In this document: piece after piece, positions 36,600 to 51,033 of the stretch
Numbering within the stretch: the stretch's first letter is position 1
How the letters are laid out: each line of letters begins with the position of its first letter
Assembly: GCF_001625305.1 (NCBI RefSeq)
Contig: NW_017804065.1
Location: 7,472-71,471 of the forward strand
Reading direction: 5' to 3'
DNA from: Branchiostoma belcheri
Taxonomy: Eukaryota; Chordata; Leptocardii; Amphioxiformes; Branchiostomatidae
DNA length: 64,000 nucleotides
Notes under the pieces: model-generated
Databases searched by the model: none
Told to the model about the DNA's origin: nothing
The model's input: the letters and a program-made list of their open reading frames with translations, nothing else
Program-made: the position numbers and the translations under genes

Positions 36600-39093
36600 C
36601 TACAGTTCGTCTTTACCGCTGCCACTCGCAGGGTTGTTGATGATGGCTATGACCCTGGCCGGGCCCCCGCTCCCCTCCCCTATCTTGAGCGGCAGAGCGT
36701 ACACAGTGGCTCCTGTGGTCGGTAGTTTGTCTATGTTGGCGACACACTCCAATCCGATGATGTCAGCTTCGCACAATACCTGATGCGCACTGAAGGTCTA
36801 GGAAGGTATAAAAACGTATATTGCAATGCATGCATGGTCCCTGCATCAAATTAAAAAAAACTAAACCCCTGACCTAATGATAAGGCAGAAACAGCACAAA
36901 TGACTGATTTTGTAGCCAGTAGTAAAGATGAATAGGTTTTCACAAATAATCATGCAAATACTGTCGTATTTGGTACGTTTTGTATCTTATGACTGTAAAT
37001 GTTGTAATCATCATTTGTATTCAGCACTTTTCATTCCAGAGTAAAGAGAAATGCGTCGAACTCACATGGGATTGTCCAGGACTGAGAGATCCGGTGTCAA
37101 TTCCAACAGCGTGCATCCCTCTGTTCTGTACCAGCCAACGAGCGCCCTCTGGGTCTATACCGGGGAAGTGCAGCAGGGACGTGTCGGTGGTGTCTGTTCC
37201 AAGGAATTTTCGTTTGTCTGACCAGTACTGGCCCCAGCCGGTTCGAACTGACAAAGATGCAAGCAAAACGTTTCCATTTAAATTTAGTGATTTCTTCCTC
37301 CAACAACTTATAAACAACAAATTCTATCTAGTGTTAGACATTTTAGATAACTTCCGCTATTTGTATCATCTATGTACAGGTTTTCAGAGGCTCCTTAGCT
37401 CAGCCACTGATGAAAGATGACTGTTATCGGATGTTGAAGCGTTTAACTAGAAAGGTTATGTAGTTGTCTGATTTATTTTGTATTACGTAACGACCCACCT
37501 AACACGATGGATCCGTCGGGGATTCTGCCGTTGCTGACCTCCCAGTCCTGGAAGTCCTGAGCCGTTACTGCGTAGTCCGCGTTGTTATCGGTCTTGTTGG
37601 ACACGTCCACAACCACAGCCGGGCCCATCAGGCGTTCTAGTGGAACAGCGTCCACTGGAAGACGGGAGATAGCATTGTATCTTTCAGCGTAGCGCTGCGT
37701 ACCTAAACGTAACATCGGATACTCCCAGACAGAAGGGGAAGATTGCGACCTTCTTCTATGTTTTCCAACAGCCAGTCCAATCATCGGGACCAACTTTTAT
37801 TAAATATTTTTAGATTTTACATGTTACATTTTGCCTTGCTGTTTGGTTATGACTTTGCCACAGAAAGATCTGCTTGAGATTAAAAGGTACAGGTAGAGGT
37901 TTCGGTACAGAGATTTACCTGAACAATTTCACATAGTAAGCAGCGTTCTTCAATAGTGAAAGAAACAAGAATAAACAGAATACTTATTTAGATTTCGATG
38001 ACGTCGTGTAGAAGTTTGATCACTCACTTCGCCACTTGTCCTTACAGAAGTGCGAAGGCGCGTCCACGTGGGTACCGCTATGTTCGAATCCCTCATAGGA
38101 ACTGCCTTCGTAATAGTAGCCTTTCTCATGGTAGCCTCGGAATGTATCTTTGAGACGAAAAGGTTCACGTGTAGGCCAGTTCACTGTGGTGTCGTCGAAG
38201 GTGTACGTCATGTCAATCACCTGTGGGTTGCCTAGCAACGCTGCATGGCAACACTCTCCCAAGAAGATCTGTACAGAAACCGGATGGTCAAATAAAGTCC
38301 AGATTAATAAAACAAGAATTATATATTCAGTGTGAGTGAGTGAGTGGGTGTGAGTTTAGGTGGGTGGGTGGTTGCGTGTGTGTGTTTGCATTCACCGCAC
38401 GTCCATTCTTCAGCGTACCAGACAAACCGGACAGCGATTTCATTTTTCTCGTTGCTATTCTGTACATATTATAGGATATATATTGTCAGCAATAGATACA
38501 TAAAGTTAGCATGGTCTGGACTCGGCACAAAGCCAATCACACGTTGATGGCTGACCTGTGTAATTGTCGCCATTCATGCGTATCCTACTGAGGTCGCGAC
38601 CTGCCCGGTATTTTGACGGACTAATCGTTCAACGCTGACTTAACGATATCCTCCACCGGGCCTTCCTAAGGGGCTGTGGATGGTTGAATTCGGCAAAAAT
38701 ATCAGAATTTAGCCGACCTGGCACATATACTGTACATGTTTCTGCACAGAGAGGGAGGGGCGGAGAGGGCGACAGACGTGGGGTAGCGAGAGAGGCCAAT
38801 ACGTACGCTCTAAACAAATAGATTGTATTATCCCAGATACAAACTACTACCCTACTTAAATATATAGCTCCTGTTCCATATAAAAAGACTATTGTAGATA
38901 TTAGAGTACATGTTTACCAAGTCCCCATAGTCATACAATGTATCCGTCAAAATTATTGCGCAATTGAGTTGATTACTTTCTTATAGAGCAAATCTATCCT
39001 GTGACGAATAAGACCGGACCTTAATAGGCAAGTAGAAACCAAGTAGAAACCTACCGTCACGGCCAGCAGGCTACTGTACAAGAACGCGCTCAT
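36600..39093 (-). CDS. cyclase-family (kynurenine formamidase-like) protein with signal peptide and KDEL
   Basis: Exons on the minus strand: 39093-39055, 38268-38028, 37654-37499, 37247-37066 and 36797-36600. Phases (0, 1, 1, 0) close to 271 residues. Residues 1-22 form a signal peptide split by intron 1. The metal-hydrolase motif of the cyclase/kynurenine formamidase family, H-S-G-T-H-V-D-A-P-S-H-F, lies at 76-87 with ligands His76, His80 and Asp82. Further family blocks are VRTGWGQYW, TSLLHFPGIDPEGARWLV, AVGIDTGSLSPGQS and LPLKIGEGSGGPARVIA. The last four residues before the stop are Lys-Asp-Glu-Leu, the ER retrieval signal. It is therefore predicted to be a soluble hydrolase kept in the ER lumen. 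Substrate is unknown; family members act on formylkynurenine and other amides or lactams. Confidence 0.9.
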
Positions 39094-40216
39094 GTTGCCT
39101 GTGGGCCAGAACAGGTGTCCGGAAAAAACAGGACTAACAGGACTGGTCCATTTGCGTGCAGGGGGACTTTCCGGTCTTCATTTTTTCCATCGTATCAACC
39201 ACTCGTTATCTTTTTTACTCCCCTGAATATCAGATGGATTCGATCGACTAGTCGACTGTAGTATATAGTCTGTGATGTTCCCAACAGATTAAAGTTTCTT
39301 AGATGAGGCAAAATAATATCCGCCTTTACCTGCCGTACTACATATATGACTCCGTACTTTGCCCTGACCTTTACAGCTAGCTTTTGAAGCTTTTGACGCC
39401 GGCCTTGCCCCCATTATATCAACTATCGAGAGTGTGTTTGAACACGCTTCGGTTCAAAGGTGGATGGGCTTCCCACCCCACAGAAGGCCGTGTATTTTGA
39501 TTTCTTTGTTAGAATAATTAGCACTGTTTTAAATTCCTTGCAATTCGACCTCATGTCCACCTGTTAGTGGTGTGCCAGTGCCATCTACCAAACTGTAGCA
39601 TACTGCATGACCTCTTGTGCATTTAGCCCATCTGGGCAAGAACATGCAATAAAGATTCATATCATTATATCATTATCATTATAATTAGCAGGAACATGTA
39701 TAACGAAGACACTACGTGAGCTCCGATGATGCGATAAAACACACGCAGACATAAATGAACATGGTCAGAATAGTGTATATAGTCTCGGAAATTAAAAGAT
39801 AGGTCACATCTGTCCGTCCGCCCGTCACTTCATGATCTAGCCTGACTCCCAACTTCAGTTGACCTCTTCAATATTACATTACAGCATCATAGTAAATATT
39901 TTACATTGTATCCATCCGCGTTCATTTTTTCACAACATGCGGCAATACTATCCAAGTCTTAAGCTTGAAATACATTGAAATGGCAGTTTATCGTTAGCAC
40001 ATCGTGCCGAAAAGCTCACACTTATGAGCAACTGGCCTGCGTTAAGCATATCTACGTACTACATAATCTAGTGTACAGTTTCCGTAAGTACTAGCTTCTA
40101 TAACAAACAACACGGGTTATATTTGCCGGATTGCGTCGAAAGTATCTAGCGATAAGTGGCTGGCGTCAAATGTATCTCGTGTACAGTTTCATAACGACAG
40201 CTCAATTTTCCTCGTT
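39094..40216. other. spacer, no gene seen
   Basis: Upstream of the cyclase gene and downstream of the short-chain collagen C4-like gene, both on the minus strand. It should hold the promoter of the former and the 3' UTR of the latter. No clear TATA box or other element. Confidence 0.4.
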
Positions 40217-42638
<2,422 letters not shown>

Positions 42639-44127
42639 TATTCAACTCTCGGCTCTTCACCAGGTCCAGAAATCCCTACCTCTAAAATCCAGCAGTGCTG
42701 CTACAGGGAAGTGAGTGTGTTTACCACGTGATTTCTAAGATAGCCTACGCGGTTTTCAGCTGCCAGACTGAGTAAACTGTTTTGTCAGGTCAGAGGGTCG
42801 TGGTGATAGAAAGGAAGTGCTTGCGTGCGGCAACACAAGGAAGGAAGATGAACAGGGCAGGCGTCTTATGCCACAGCAAGTCAAATTGAAGGATGACGTC
42901 CACGTATGCGCGCATTGATTTACATAAGATGAATTTGAAGAAAAAAGAAATGTCGTGCCCCTCTGGCGATGCCTTAAGTGTAGCTGTAGAAGTGGCACCG
43001 GTGCGGTAGCCTTGGGTGAAGCTGTAGTGATTCCAGACTGCCGCACTTATGTCACATTGTGTACTTATTAAATGCAGAACTAAACGTTTTGTTGGCTGTG
43101 ATGTTTTGTGGTTTTAATTGCTACAGTGTTTACGGTCTTTGTTTCGGAAAAGCTGGGCATATTGTTTTGGAATCTTTTTTGTGCTTTCTTAAATTTGGCC
43201 GGTCTGCATTGAGTGTTATCCATAAAATTAATTTGCTGTGGCCTTACGAAAAAGCACAGATTCTGAAATGTCATTGACCTTGGAAAGACTCAAGTCCTAA
43301 TTGAGCATGTGCTTCAATTAAAAGTATAGAAATCTTACGGAATTGTGCTTCTTTTTCTCCTCCTCCTTTTTATCTTTCAACCCTTATGCAAAAACTTAAT
43401 GTTTTGCGTTATTCAGCAAGAAAGTCCTCCACTATACAGCTAGGAAACATTCTTGGCTTGGCCAGTTGCCATAATGCCAGAGGTACTTTCCCCAGTTTTT
43501 ACCCAGACCAGGCCGATGAAAAACATGTCCAGCCTGGTTGTGCTGATAACGACTGTCGCTATCACGTAGTCCACGTGCTGAGGAAGTCAGACAAGCCTCC
43601 GGCACAAACATGTCAGATCGAACATGTCCGTACGGTCTTCTTGATTCTTAACATCTGGAAACGTATGAGTACGAGAAACCAGCGAATTCCCTGTTGAAGT
43701 ATTACTCATAAATTCAGGACAGCTTATATAATTACAGGCAGCCGTCGCCTAAATGTAACGTTATGTGGACGAGGAAGGATTTGAGTTCCTCATCCTCTGT
43801 AGACTACACCCACACACACGCAATCTCTTGAACTGGTTATGACAATGGCAGGATGCGGGTTTTTTTCTTAACTCAAGCTGGTGCAATGTTTCTGATCAAG
43901 TTACGGAAACACATCGTGACTCGGCCTTCTCAGAAATTGCCCTGTTCAACAAAATTACATTTCCTTCAGGCTGTTCCTCAGTCGCAAAATACGTTTTCGA
44001 CAGGTTTATGGCCGAGTAAGGAGTACGTCTCTCTTTAACCTAGCTCATCGCACCAGCGCAGCAGTGATATTCAAAACGTGTGAGTCCATTTCTTTCCTAA
44101 GGCGGAGACCAAGTCACGAAGCTGAGC
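42639..44127. promoter_or_regulatory. divergent intergenic region of the two C4-like genes
   Basis: 1.5 kb between the head-to-head starts of genes G (-) and H (+); it must contain both promoters. No TATA box is obvious. A solo MITE end lies at 43214-43242. Confidence 0.45.
43214..43245 (-). mobile_element. solo MITE terminal repeat
   Basis: TTATCCATAAAATTAATTTG followed by CTGTGGCC and TTA resembles the right terminal repeat plus TTA of the 12.8 kb MITE, with a few changes. No matching left end was seen, so it is a remnant of the same family. Confidence 0.6.
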
Positions 44128-47100
44128 ATGTTGCCGTACAGTTGCACTGAGAAACCCGGGCGGACAGCTCCAAGAGGCGGTAAGGCGTTGGCCGTCCTCA
44201 CGGCGCTGCTTTGCGCGGCTTCTATCGGCGTGATCGACCACAAAATGCGGGGATACGAGGCCGGAATACAGGGCTTGAAGGCACAACTGGATGCCAGTAG
44301 CGTGAGTTTGTCTTAAGTTTTTGCTGCCTTCGCCAAGTTGAAGATTAACTCGGTGACATTTGTTTGTAACTGCGTTTGAGCAGCGTAACTCTAGAAGTTG
44401 TGCTTTATTGATTGTCAATTGATATTTGGTAACCGGTTGGCGACTTAGTCAGGCTGAGGTGTATATAGTTGCGAGACTGCTCATTACATCAACGAGTGGA
44501 AACCGTCATTAAATTATGAGGTTTCTGCCCACCTACACTCCCAGCACTAGGTGTTCTTGTGGTAAAGAAAAAGTAGGGGTCCTTTCCGATGTGAGTGGTT
44601 CAATCCTTTCAGTCTGGTATCCGAACGGACGTATTGAAAGGAAATTGTTGTCTGTTTAATACGTCAAGCCTTCCACAAATGTGGTAAATCTAAACATATA
44701 TCTAAATCATTCAAATAGATCAAGGATAAAGAAAACGCATTTCCATGTTTAGTTCTCCGGTTCGTTGCTGCTGTTGCTCGTGAACAGCCGTACGACTCCG
44801 CGACGGACCTCCTTCAGACGGAACCCGTAGATCACAGGATTGATAGAAGAGTTCAGGATGACGAAGATCATCGATCTATGCAGCGAACGCACATCCTTGG
44901 TAAGGAGAGCCATCCTGGAGAAAAATGGCAGCCACCCTACTAGAAACACGGCGGTGAGGATGACGATGGTGACCGCGGATTTCCTGCTTGTAGTCGGCTG
45001 GGCGCCCACAGCGGCTTCTTGGGCAGCGATGGCGTTCACGTGCTTCCAGAGGCACCACAGTATCCCCATGTTGGAGAGGAAAATCGCCGCCATCGGGATG
45101 AAAACGAACACTAGGATAACAACCACGTAACCGTAGGACAACCCTCCACCTAACGGCAGGCATGTGTGATCAGATTGCCCTGCACATTCCCAGTCGAAGT
45201 AGGGTAGAATCGCCAGAAGAACAGACCACACCCAGACGATCATGATCACGACCTTGCACCTGTCGTTGGTGACGTTGTTGACGTAGGTCATCCCGTAGAC
45301 GATGAACCAGAAACGCTCAGCGGTCAGGGCCATCAGGCTGTAGGCAGAGGACAGTCCGGAGAGAATGATCGCCGTGAACCGGAGACGTGAGACGATGGGA
45401 AAAGACACGGCCCCTGTTACGCTGGAATACAGAACCGTACTACCCGACAAGACGAAGACCACGCCCGCCAGGACGTCGCTGGCTGCCAGATTGGCCATGA
45501 GGATGTAGGCAGGGGTGTGGAGCTGTTCTTGCTTGACGATGGCGGCGAGTGGAAGACCGTTTACCACGGCTGACCAGACGCCAAGGCATATAGTAACGCA
45601 CAACACAAACACAGTTCCAACGGATCCGGACACGTACCGCTTGACGCTGACATTTGACAACTCGTTCCCCACACATCGGTAGGCGTTAGACGTGGCGTTT
45701 ACTCCCAGTTCAGATGCGTTGGACACAGCAAAGTTGTCACAGACGATCTCGGACGATCCGTTAGGCCATGTTGAATTGCGAAAACCTATATCACTAGTAC
45801 TGCTATTCGTAAGTGTAACGTTGTAAACATTTCCAGTGGCCGCTCCTATACCAACATACATGTATGGAATCACGATAGTGAAAATTATCATCGTTTTACC
45901 GACGTGATACATCATTTTTTACGGGTTTAAAAGATCACCTCACGCGTATGTATTCTTCCAGAGTTGTAAACAGTGAGAAGTGCACCCGTGGAGGAATGAT
46001 ACCACAGTGTACCGGTACGAGATGTTGAGATATTGTCGCCCCCACACAACCTTGTTCTTAATAATATGCACAGCTATGCCTAATCTGAGAACGGCCTACT
46101 GGCGTCAGTAACATCCATGTGGAAATGTCAGGTATTACTGTCACCATGGAGGTAATATCCCAGTATCATGTTATGCTATCACCTTGACCATTGCACACAA
46201 CAACAGCTTAACTTACCTAGACGCTGTGACGTATTCAAAATGGTGATTCCATATAAGAGAGGGCAATGGGAGACAGTTGAGAGGCTAAATTATTACTAGG
46301 GTCTATCAGTTTTCTCTTCATTTGTCCTTCATATTATTTGTTTGCTTGCTAACTTGCTTGCTTGTTTTTTTTTCTTTTTGAGTCTTTAAATTTGTGAAAC
46401 ATTCTAGCTTCTACCAGGCTTCAAGATGCGGCAGGAATTCCAAAGAATAGACATTGACCAAATAGAGCGTTAACATGCCGGTCCACTAGAAAAGGACCGT
46501 TTTCCGCACCGGAAATAGGCAAGGGTCAGACAAAATAAAACAAAGATGCAGGATACATGACTCAAGTCCTAACTCATCCAATTTCCTTGAGCAGTGAGAT
46601 CACAGTGAGATTCCTAGATCACATGCTAACTTGTCAAATATATACACGTTAAGAATGCAGCGATGCGGTCACGCCGCGCAGCGGACGATGATGGAATGAC
46701 ACCCTTCCGAGACGAGCCTGTGAGCCGGAGTGTTCAGCACGACTTTCCCGGGCAAGGAGGAGCTCTCTTTACCCGGTGGGGACGGGAGGTGTGCGGGAAG
46801 AGTAAGGACATAGACACAGTCTACACAGGTACGTTATGTGCGTGTGCGTGTGCGCTCATGAAGTGTAATTCTTATGCACACAAGTACTTCAACGTAACCA
46901 TTAAAACTTGCCTTTCTTCAATGCTTTTTACATGATAAGTCTCAGATGTGTATTCTTTCTACCGTGTTAACAAAAGGCGTGGCAGGAGGGTCCCACTACA
47001 CCAAACATGGCGGCGGCTCCAACTACCTGTGTCTCCCAACTCGCAATGTATCATGGGATCACTTCAAAGATGGCCCACAGGTTCGTAACATGTAACAATA

Positions 47101-47942
47101 CATGTGTATCGATCATCTTCTGTACCATGATTTCTCTCAAAGGATTCAAATAGCAAATTCAAGTATATATTGACATATGATATCCCATGCATTATACATT
47201 CAGGACAATTGTGAAAATGCCTACACGGTAGCAATTCCACTAATGATTGAGATGCGGTCTTTTCATCTCCATGCATATTTATAATCCACTTCTGCAGACG
47301 AAGAACTTCCTGTACGGCTCAGAGTTCCAAATCCACGGGCAGGACGACTTCTTCTCCACGGTCAATGCTGAGGGGATCGCTACGGTGGCGGACTACGACG
47401 TGCCGTGCGCCGTCTGTCGGGCTCAGGTCCGGTCCAGTACCGTCATGATCCCCGCACGGACGGCATGTCCTAACGGTGAGGAATGTTTTTCTGTGTTTTG
47501 ATTAGCATACTCGCCATCAGGTCAGTAAAAGTAATTTGTATTACACAATACGCTGGCAAATATAGTTTTCATAGAACGTCAGAGAGAGGGGAAGAAAGAC
47601 CTTCTTTAGGGCACTGCAGTTTCTTCAGTTCTAGCCAGAGGACGCTTACCTGTGACCGTGTGAAGCCTGCCATCTCTGACCGCCTTGCCGTATTTTATTC
47701 TTGTGTGATTCTCCATAACAGACTGGCACAAGGAGTACCAGGGTTATCTGATGAGTGCCCACGAGACGCACCAAGGACGCACAGAGTTCGTCTGCGTAGA
47801 CAAGAACCCGGATGTGGCGATCGGCACCTACGAGAGCAAAGATGGCGCCCTGTTCTATCTGGTGGAAGCCGCGTGTGGCTCTCTGCCGTGTGGTCCTTAC
47901 ATCGCTGGGCGGGAAATCACCTGTGTAGTCTGTACAAAGTAA
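44128..47942 (+). CDS. short-chain collagen C4-like protein, membrane-anchored (gene H)
   Basis: Exons: 44128-44301, 46654-46828, 46977-47080, 47298-47475 and 47722-47942. Phases (0, 1, 0, 1) close to 283 residues. Paralogue of gene G. Its first exon has exactly the same length (174 bp) and encodes a type II anchor (KALAVLTALLCAASIGVI) plus coiled-coil-like stalk. The domain blocks are GGALFTRWGREVC, KHGGGSNYLC, KNFLYGSEF, DYDVPCAVCR, EYQGYLMSAHETHQ, EAACGSLPCGPY and ITCVVCTK. The exon 2 acceptor (GTTAAG at 46653) is weak and chosen because it keeps phase 0. Intron 1 is 2.35 kb and hosts a GPCR gene on the opposite strand. Intron positions in the domain differ from gene G. No collagen repeats are seen. 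Confidence 0.83.
44749..45915 (-). CDS. orphan class A GPCR, single exon, nested in gene H intron 1
   Basis: Uninterrupted 388-codon frame for a seven-helix receptor. The N-terminus (about 90 residues) carries many N-glycosylation sites (NVT, NSS, NST, NGS, NAS, NAT, NVS). TM2 has NLAASD, TM3 ends in Glu-Arg-Phe (200-202) in place of DRY, TM6 has GWLPFF (327-332), and TM7 has NSSINPVIYGF. It lacks the usual TM3 cysteine and instead has two cysteines within extracellular loop 2 (244, 252). That pattern, with the NSSINPVIY motif, is characteristic of the melanocortin/EDG/cannabinoid/adenosine cluster. The tail is short and Ser/Asn-rich. Ligand not known. Whether transcription interferes with the host gene on the other strand is open. 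Confidence 0.9.
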   Translation of the reverse strand: MMYHVGKTMIIFTIVIPYMYVGIGAATGNVYNVTLTNSSTSDIGFRNSTWPNGSSEIVCDNFAVSNASELGVNATSNAYRCVGNELSNVSVKRYVSGSVGTVFVLCVTICLGVWSAVVNGLPLAAIVKQEQLHTPAYILMANLAASDVLAGVVFVLSGSTVLYSSVTGAVSFPIVSRLRFTAIILSGLSSAYSLMALTAERFWFIVYGMTYVNNVTNDRCKVVIMIVWVWSVLLAILPYFDWECAGQSDHTCLPLGGGLSYGYVVVILVFVFIPMAAIFLSNMGILWCLWKHVNAIAAQEAAVGAQPTTSRKSAVTIVILTAVFLVGWLPFFSRMALLTKDVRSLHRSMIFVILNSSINPVIYGFRLKEVRRGVVRLFTSNSSNEPEN

Positions 47943-50150
47943 CGCAACTCAGAATGTGGTACATTGGTTGTACTTCATAAGGATTTCTATACCAACGATT
48001 CTACTGAATGAATGAAGACCTTTTCTGTACCCAAGTACCCATAGGTTCATAGATACATGTATTGTGCGTGTACATGTATACATTGTCACGTTAGCATGAG
48101 TAATATAGTCTTGAATTCAGCTTCTTCTCACTTGTTTCACCACTGTTTAATGACGATTTCTACAAGAAGTAATATGCTTGACTATACGTCGTCGTTTACG
48201 GTTTCATTTCCAGTTGAAATTGCATCACGACAGACGATAAGTGGACAACTGGAACTTCCAGGAACTCTTCCGGAAGTAGTTGAAGTGACATATTTTTAGA
48301 ACAATACGTCCCTAAAAGTAAAAAAAGAGACGAGAACATACATATTTACGTAGAATTATAGCTTGTCCGCGAGGAAGTTTCGTTTCGCGTCTACAGAATT
48401 TTTGTATCTATTTGTGTCATGTCCTGACTCGACGTCCTCATACATTTGTATCTAGGCCAGTATATTTTATCGCTCTAGGCCGAGATTGTATTATCGCAGA
48501 CACAAACTTGGAATGTGTCCAATATTTACTGCACATCCTGATTAACACATCATGACTTCAGTATACATGTGCTACTGTTTACTATAAATCGGTTAGTATA
48601 GATATTAGACACACTCTATAGTACTGTTTATCAACTTCCCATACATTTTATCCGTTACAATTGTTGCACAAAAAGTCGATTCTGTGAGATAGATAGTTTA
48701 GGACTCCTTTATCATATCTACAAATGCTCTGAAATAAAGCTGTGACCTAGTGCTTAAGTTCATCCATCCAAAGCAAAATAAAAACCACAAAATTATAATT
48801 GATAATTGATAATGATGTAATTTGTACAGAATTGACACGTGCTCTACAAATGTGATAATGTATGAAGACATAGTCAATATAACTTTTGAATTCGGCGATA
48901 GTTTCCGCCCCACGGGGATTTCTATCGGAATTGCGATAGTTTGCACCCCATTTCCGTCCCGACCTCTGATAGTGTAACTGAAGGTATGCCACGTGCACTG
49001 ATAGTGATGAGGCAATTTTGAAAGAATAGACACGTACGCGTACTTCCGCAAATGTCATAAAAATAGAAAATATGCTAAAGCATTTGTCACTGTTTTCGAG
49101 CACGTTGGAGATTGTAATGGAATGGCTATGAACAGAAACTAAGACAGTGCGACTCTCCACTACAATTATATACTGACGACAAAGTTATAAATGTTGTGCC
49201 ATTGGTGCATTTTCCAAGGGCACAACACTAGGGTCAGGAAGTCAAACCCAGACCCATAAGATTCTAAGTCCACAAACATTGCCACAAGACCACTTTGCCA
49301 CCGGAGCAATTTCTAAGAGTGATACTAGCTTTAAAATCAGAATCCCAGTTCCTACCAGCAAGTCCTACCTGTACTGACCGCCCTCTCGTCCTTGACCCCT
49401 CAGGGCTTTCCTGAATAAATCACGCTTCTAGCAGCTCTTCCACTGGTCAAGCGAGAGATTGTGTAATACAGCTGCAGGTGAAATACGGCGTTGCTTCTTC
49501 CAAGTACATCAAGTCACCTTCCCTTACTTTTAGCGATAAGTTTGTTGGGACTTTTATATCCTTAGGACGGGTTCAGTTTCCGGTTAATACGTTCGACTGG
49601 TACGTCCCCTGCTTTGTTGTTGTATGAAAGAAGTTTAATGAATTGAAAAATCTAACACAATTAGACTTTTATCCCGAGGCACGTTCACACGGGAATAACA
49701 GAGAATTTGGTACCCCATTATAAGGCCTGACATAGAAACCGGCGTTAGCCACGCACAAATAAACCACAAAAGTCAAAGTCTTAAAATTACGGTTATAGAC
49801 AAATGGTGCGAGCTATTGACATGTGCATATTCTAATTTCATTCCCTGGCTATCCAGCCTCGGTTCACCGTTTTGTACACATTAACGTTCGGTAATCATAA
49901 TGAACTGATGATATATTCCGACTGGCACACATTAAAGAGCTGCCAACATCATAAGCTGATCTAGATTGTTCATGTTAGTAATAAAGTCTAATTTGAATCC
50001 AATGGCAATCCACAATCATGTATATTCCATAGATATGTTACAATGGCAAGTATATTCTAAAAATCTACTCTGTGCTACTTTTTGTTTTCAAATACTTAGG
50101 AAGAGATTTTAGCTTCTTTTACTCGAGTTTCTATATTGGATATGCGTGAA
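47943..50150. other. intergenic, no gene seen
   Basis: 3' flank of gene H and spacer. A short LINE-tail-like stretch (TGAATGAATGAAGACCTTTT) occurs at about 48007. No exon with supporting splice sites. Confidence 0.45.
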
Positions 50151-50159
50151 ATATTGCGT

Positions 50160-50474
50160 CGTGGCCTAGTTATAGCCTGTGCATTACACAAGCTCTCTCA
50201 GCCGGACGTCAATGACCCCCACCACATGGGGGCGGCAACCTTAGGATGGCGGCCGCCAGGAGCGCGATTTAGTCTAGCCTCCATAGCATGCCAAAAAATG
50301 TTGTTTTTTTTGGGGGGGGGGGTCTTCAAGGTCTTTGGGAGCTTTCATGTGCTATTTTCCGATTGCATATTCACAACATAGCCTGATTGAAATACCCCTT
50401 ATCAGCCAAAGACCATCAAACTCCCACTTCTACGGAGGCTAGATTTAGTCAGGCTATGACCCTAGTGGCTTACC
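50160..50474. mobile_element. MITE-like inverted-repeat element
   Basis: TCTAGCCTCCATAG (50273-50286) pairs with CTACGGAGGCTAGA (50430-50443). Further out, a TATAGCCTG stretch near 50170 pairs imperfectly with CAGGCTATGACCC near 50450. Limits are approximate and no target duplication is assigned. Confidence 0.4.
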
Positions 50475-50628
50475 AGGTGTATGTTCCCGGGAAAGTAATT
50501 ATACCTTCCGCCGAAACCCATACGGCCAGGGCGCGTGAAGCTCACGACTCGGAAATAAAACATTCCTTCATTATTCATTGTATTAAAACCCTTCCTAGAA
50601 TATCAATGGTCAAAAATGTCTCCGGATT

Positions 50629-50741
50629 TTCGGTATAAATGGCCAGGAAAAGTCTCCGATCCTCAGACGCAGGGAAGACGGTCAGCGAGGTTGTTCCAGA
50701 TTTCTACCTTGAGAAGACGACATTTTTTATCCAATATCCAG
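50629..50741 (+). promoter_or_regulatory. gene C TATA-like box and noncoding first exon
   Basis: GGTATAAATGGCC at about 50630-50642 is followed by a likely noncoding exon from about 50660 that ends in ATATCCAG before GTTAGT at 50742. Gene D has the equivalent layout (GGAATAAATAGCCC, then TATCCAG/GTTAGT). Conservation between the two copies supports the model. Confidence 0.6.
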
Positions 50742-51033
50742 GTTAGTTCATACTCAGCAACCATATAGAGTTTTAAAAAACTGTCAGTTCAACGTTCAGT
50801 GCACAAGACCTTCAAAAGATTTCTTTGACACGAAAAGCAATATCTGTTGTTCCCTCTATGTGAAATATGTGTTCTTCGGGTCATTTTTACTGGTATAGTT
50901 ACAAATGCTGTAATATCTATTTTTGGATGGTATTCTTTCAAGTTTACTTGCAAATCACGGATTTTTAAAGAAAGTTTTGAAAACTGGCTAGACATGAAAA
51001 AAATTTTTTTTTTCCAAAACACAGTTCTACAAT

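Noticed and set aside
37473-37793. Single-exon reading of the cyclase exon (106 codons)
   Set aside because: It reads through the splice sites; the phase-consistent exon is 37654-37499.
44876-45163. Second frame inside the GPCR
   Set aside because: Alternative frame of the same strand; the receptor frame is far longer and has all seven helices.
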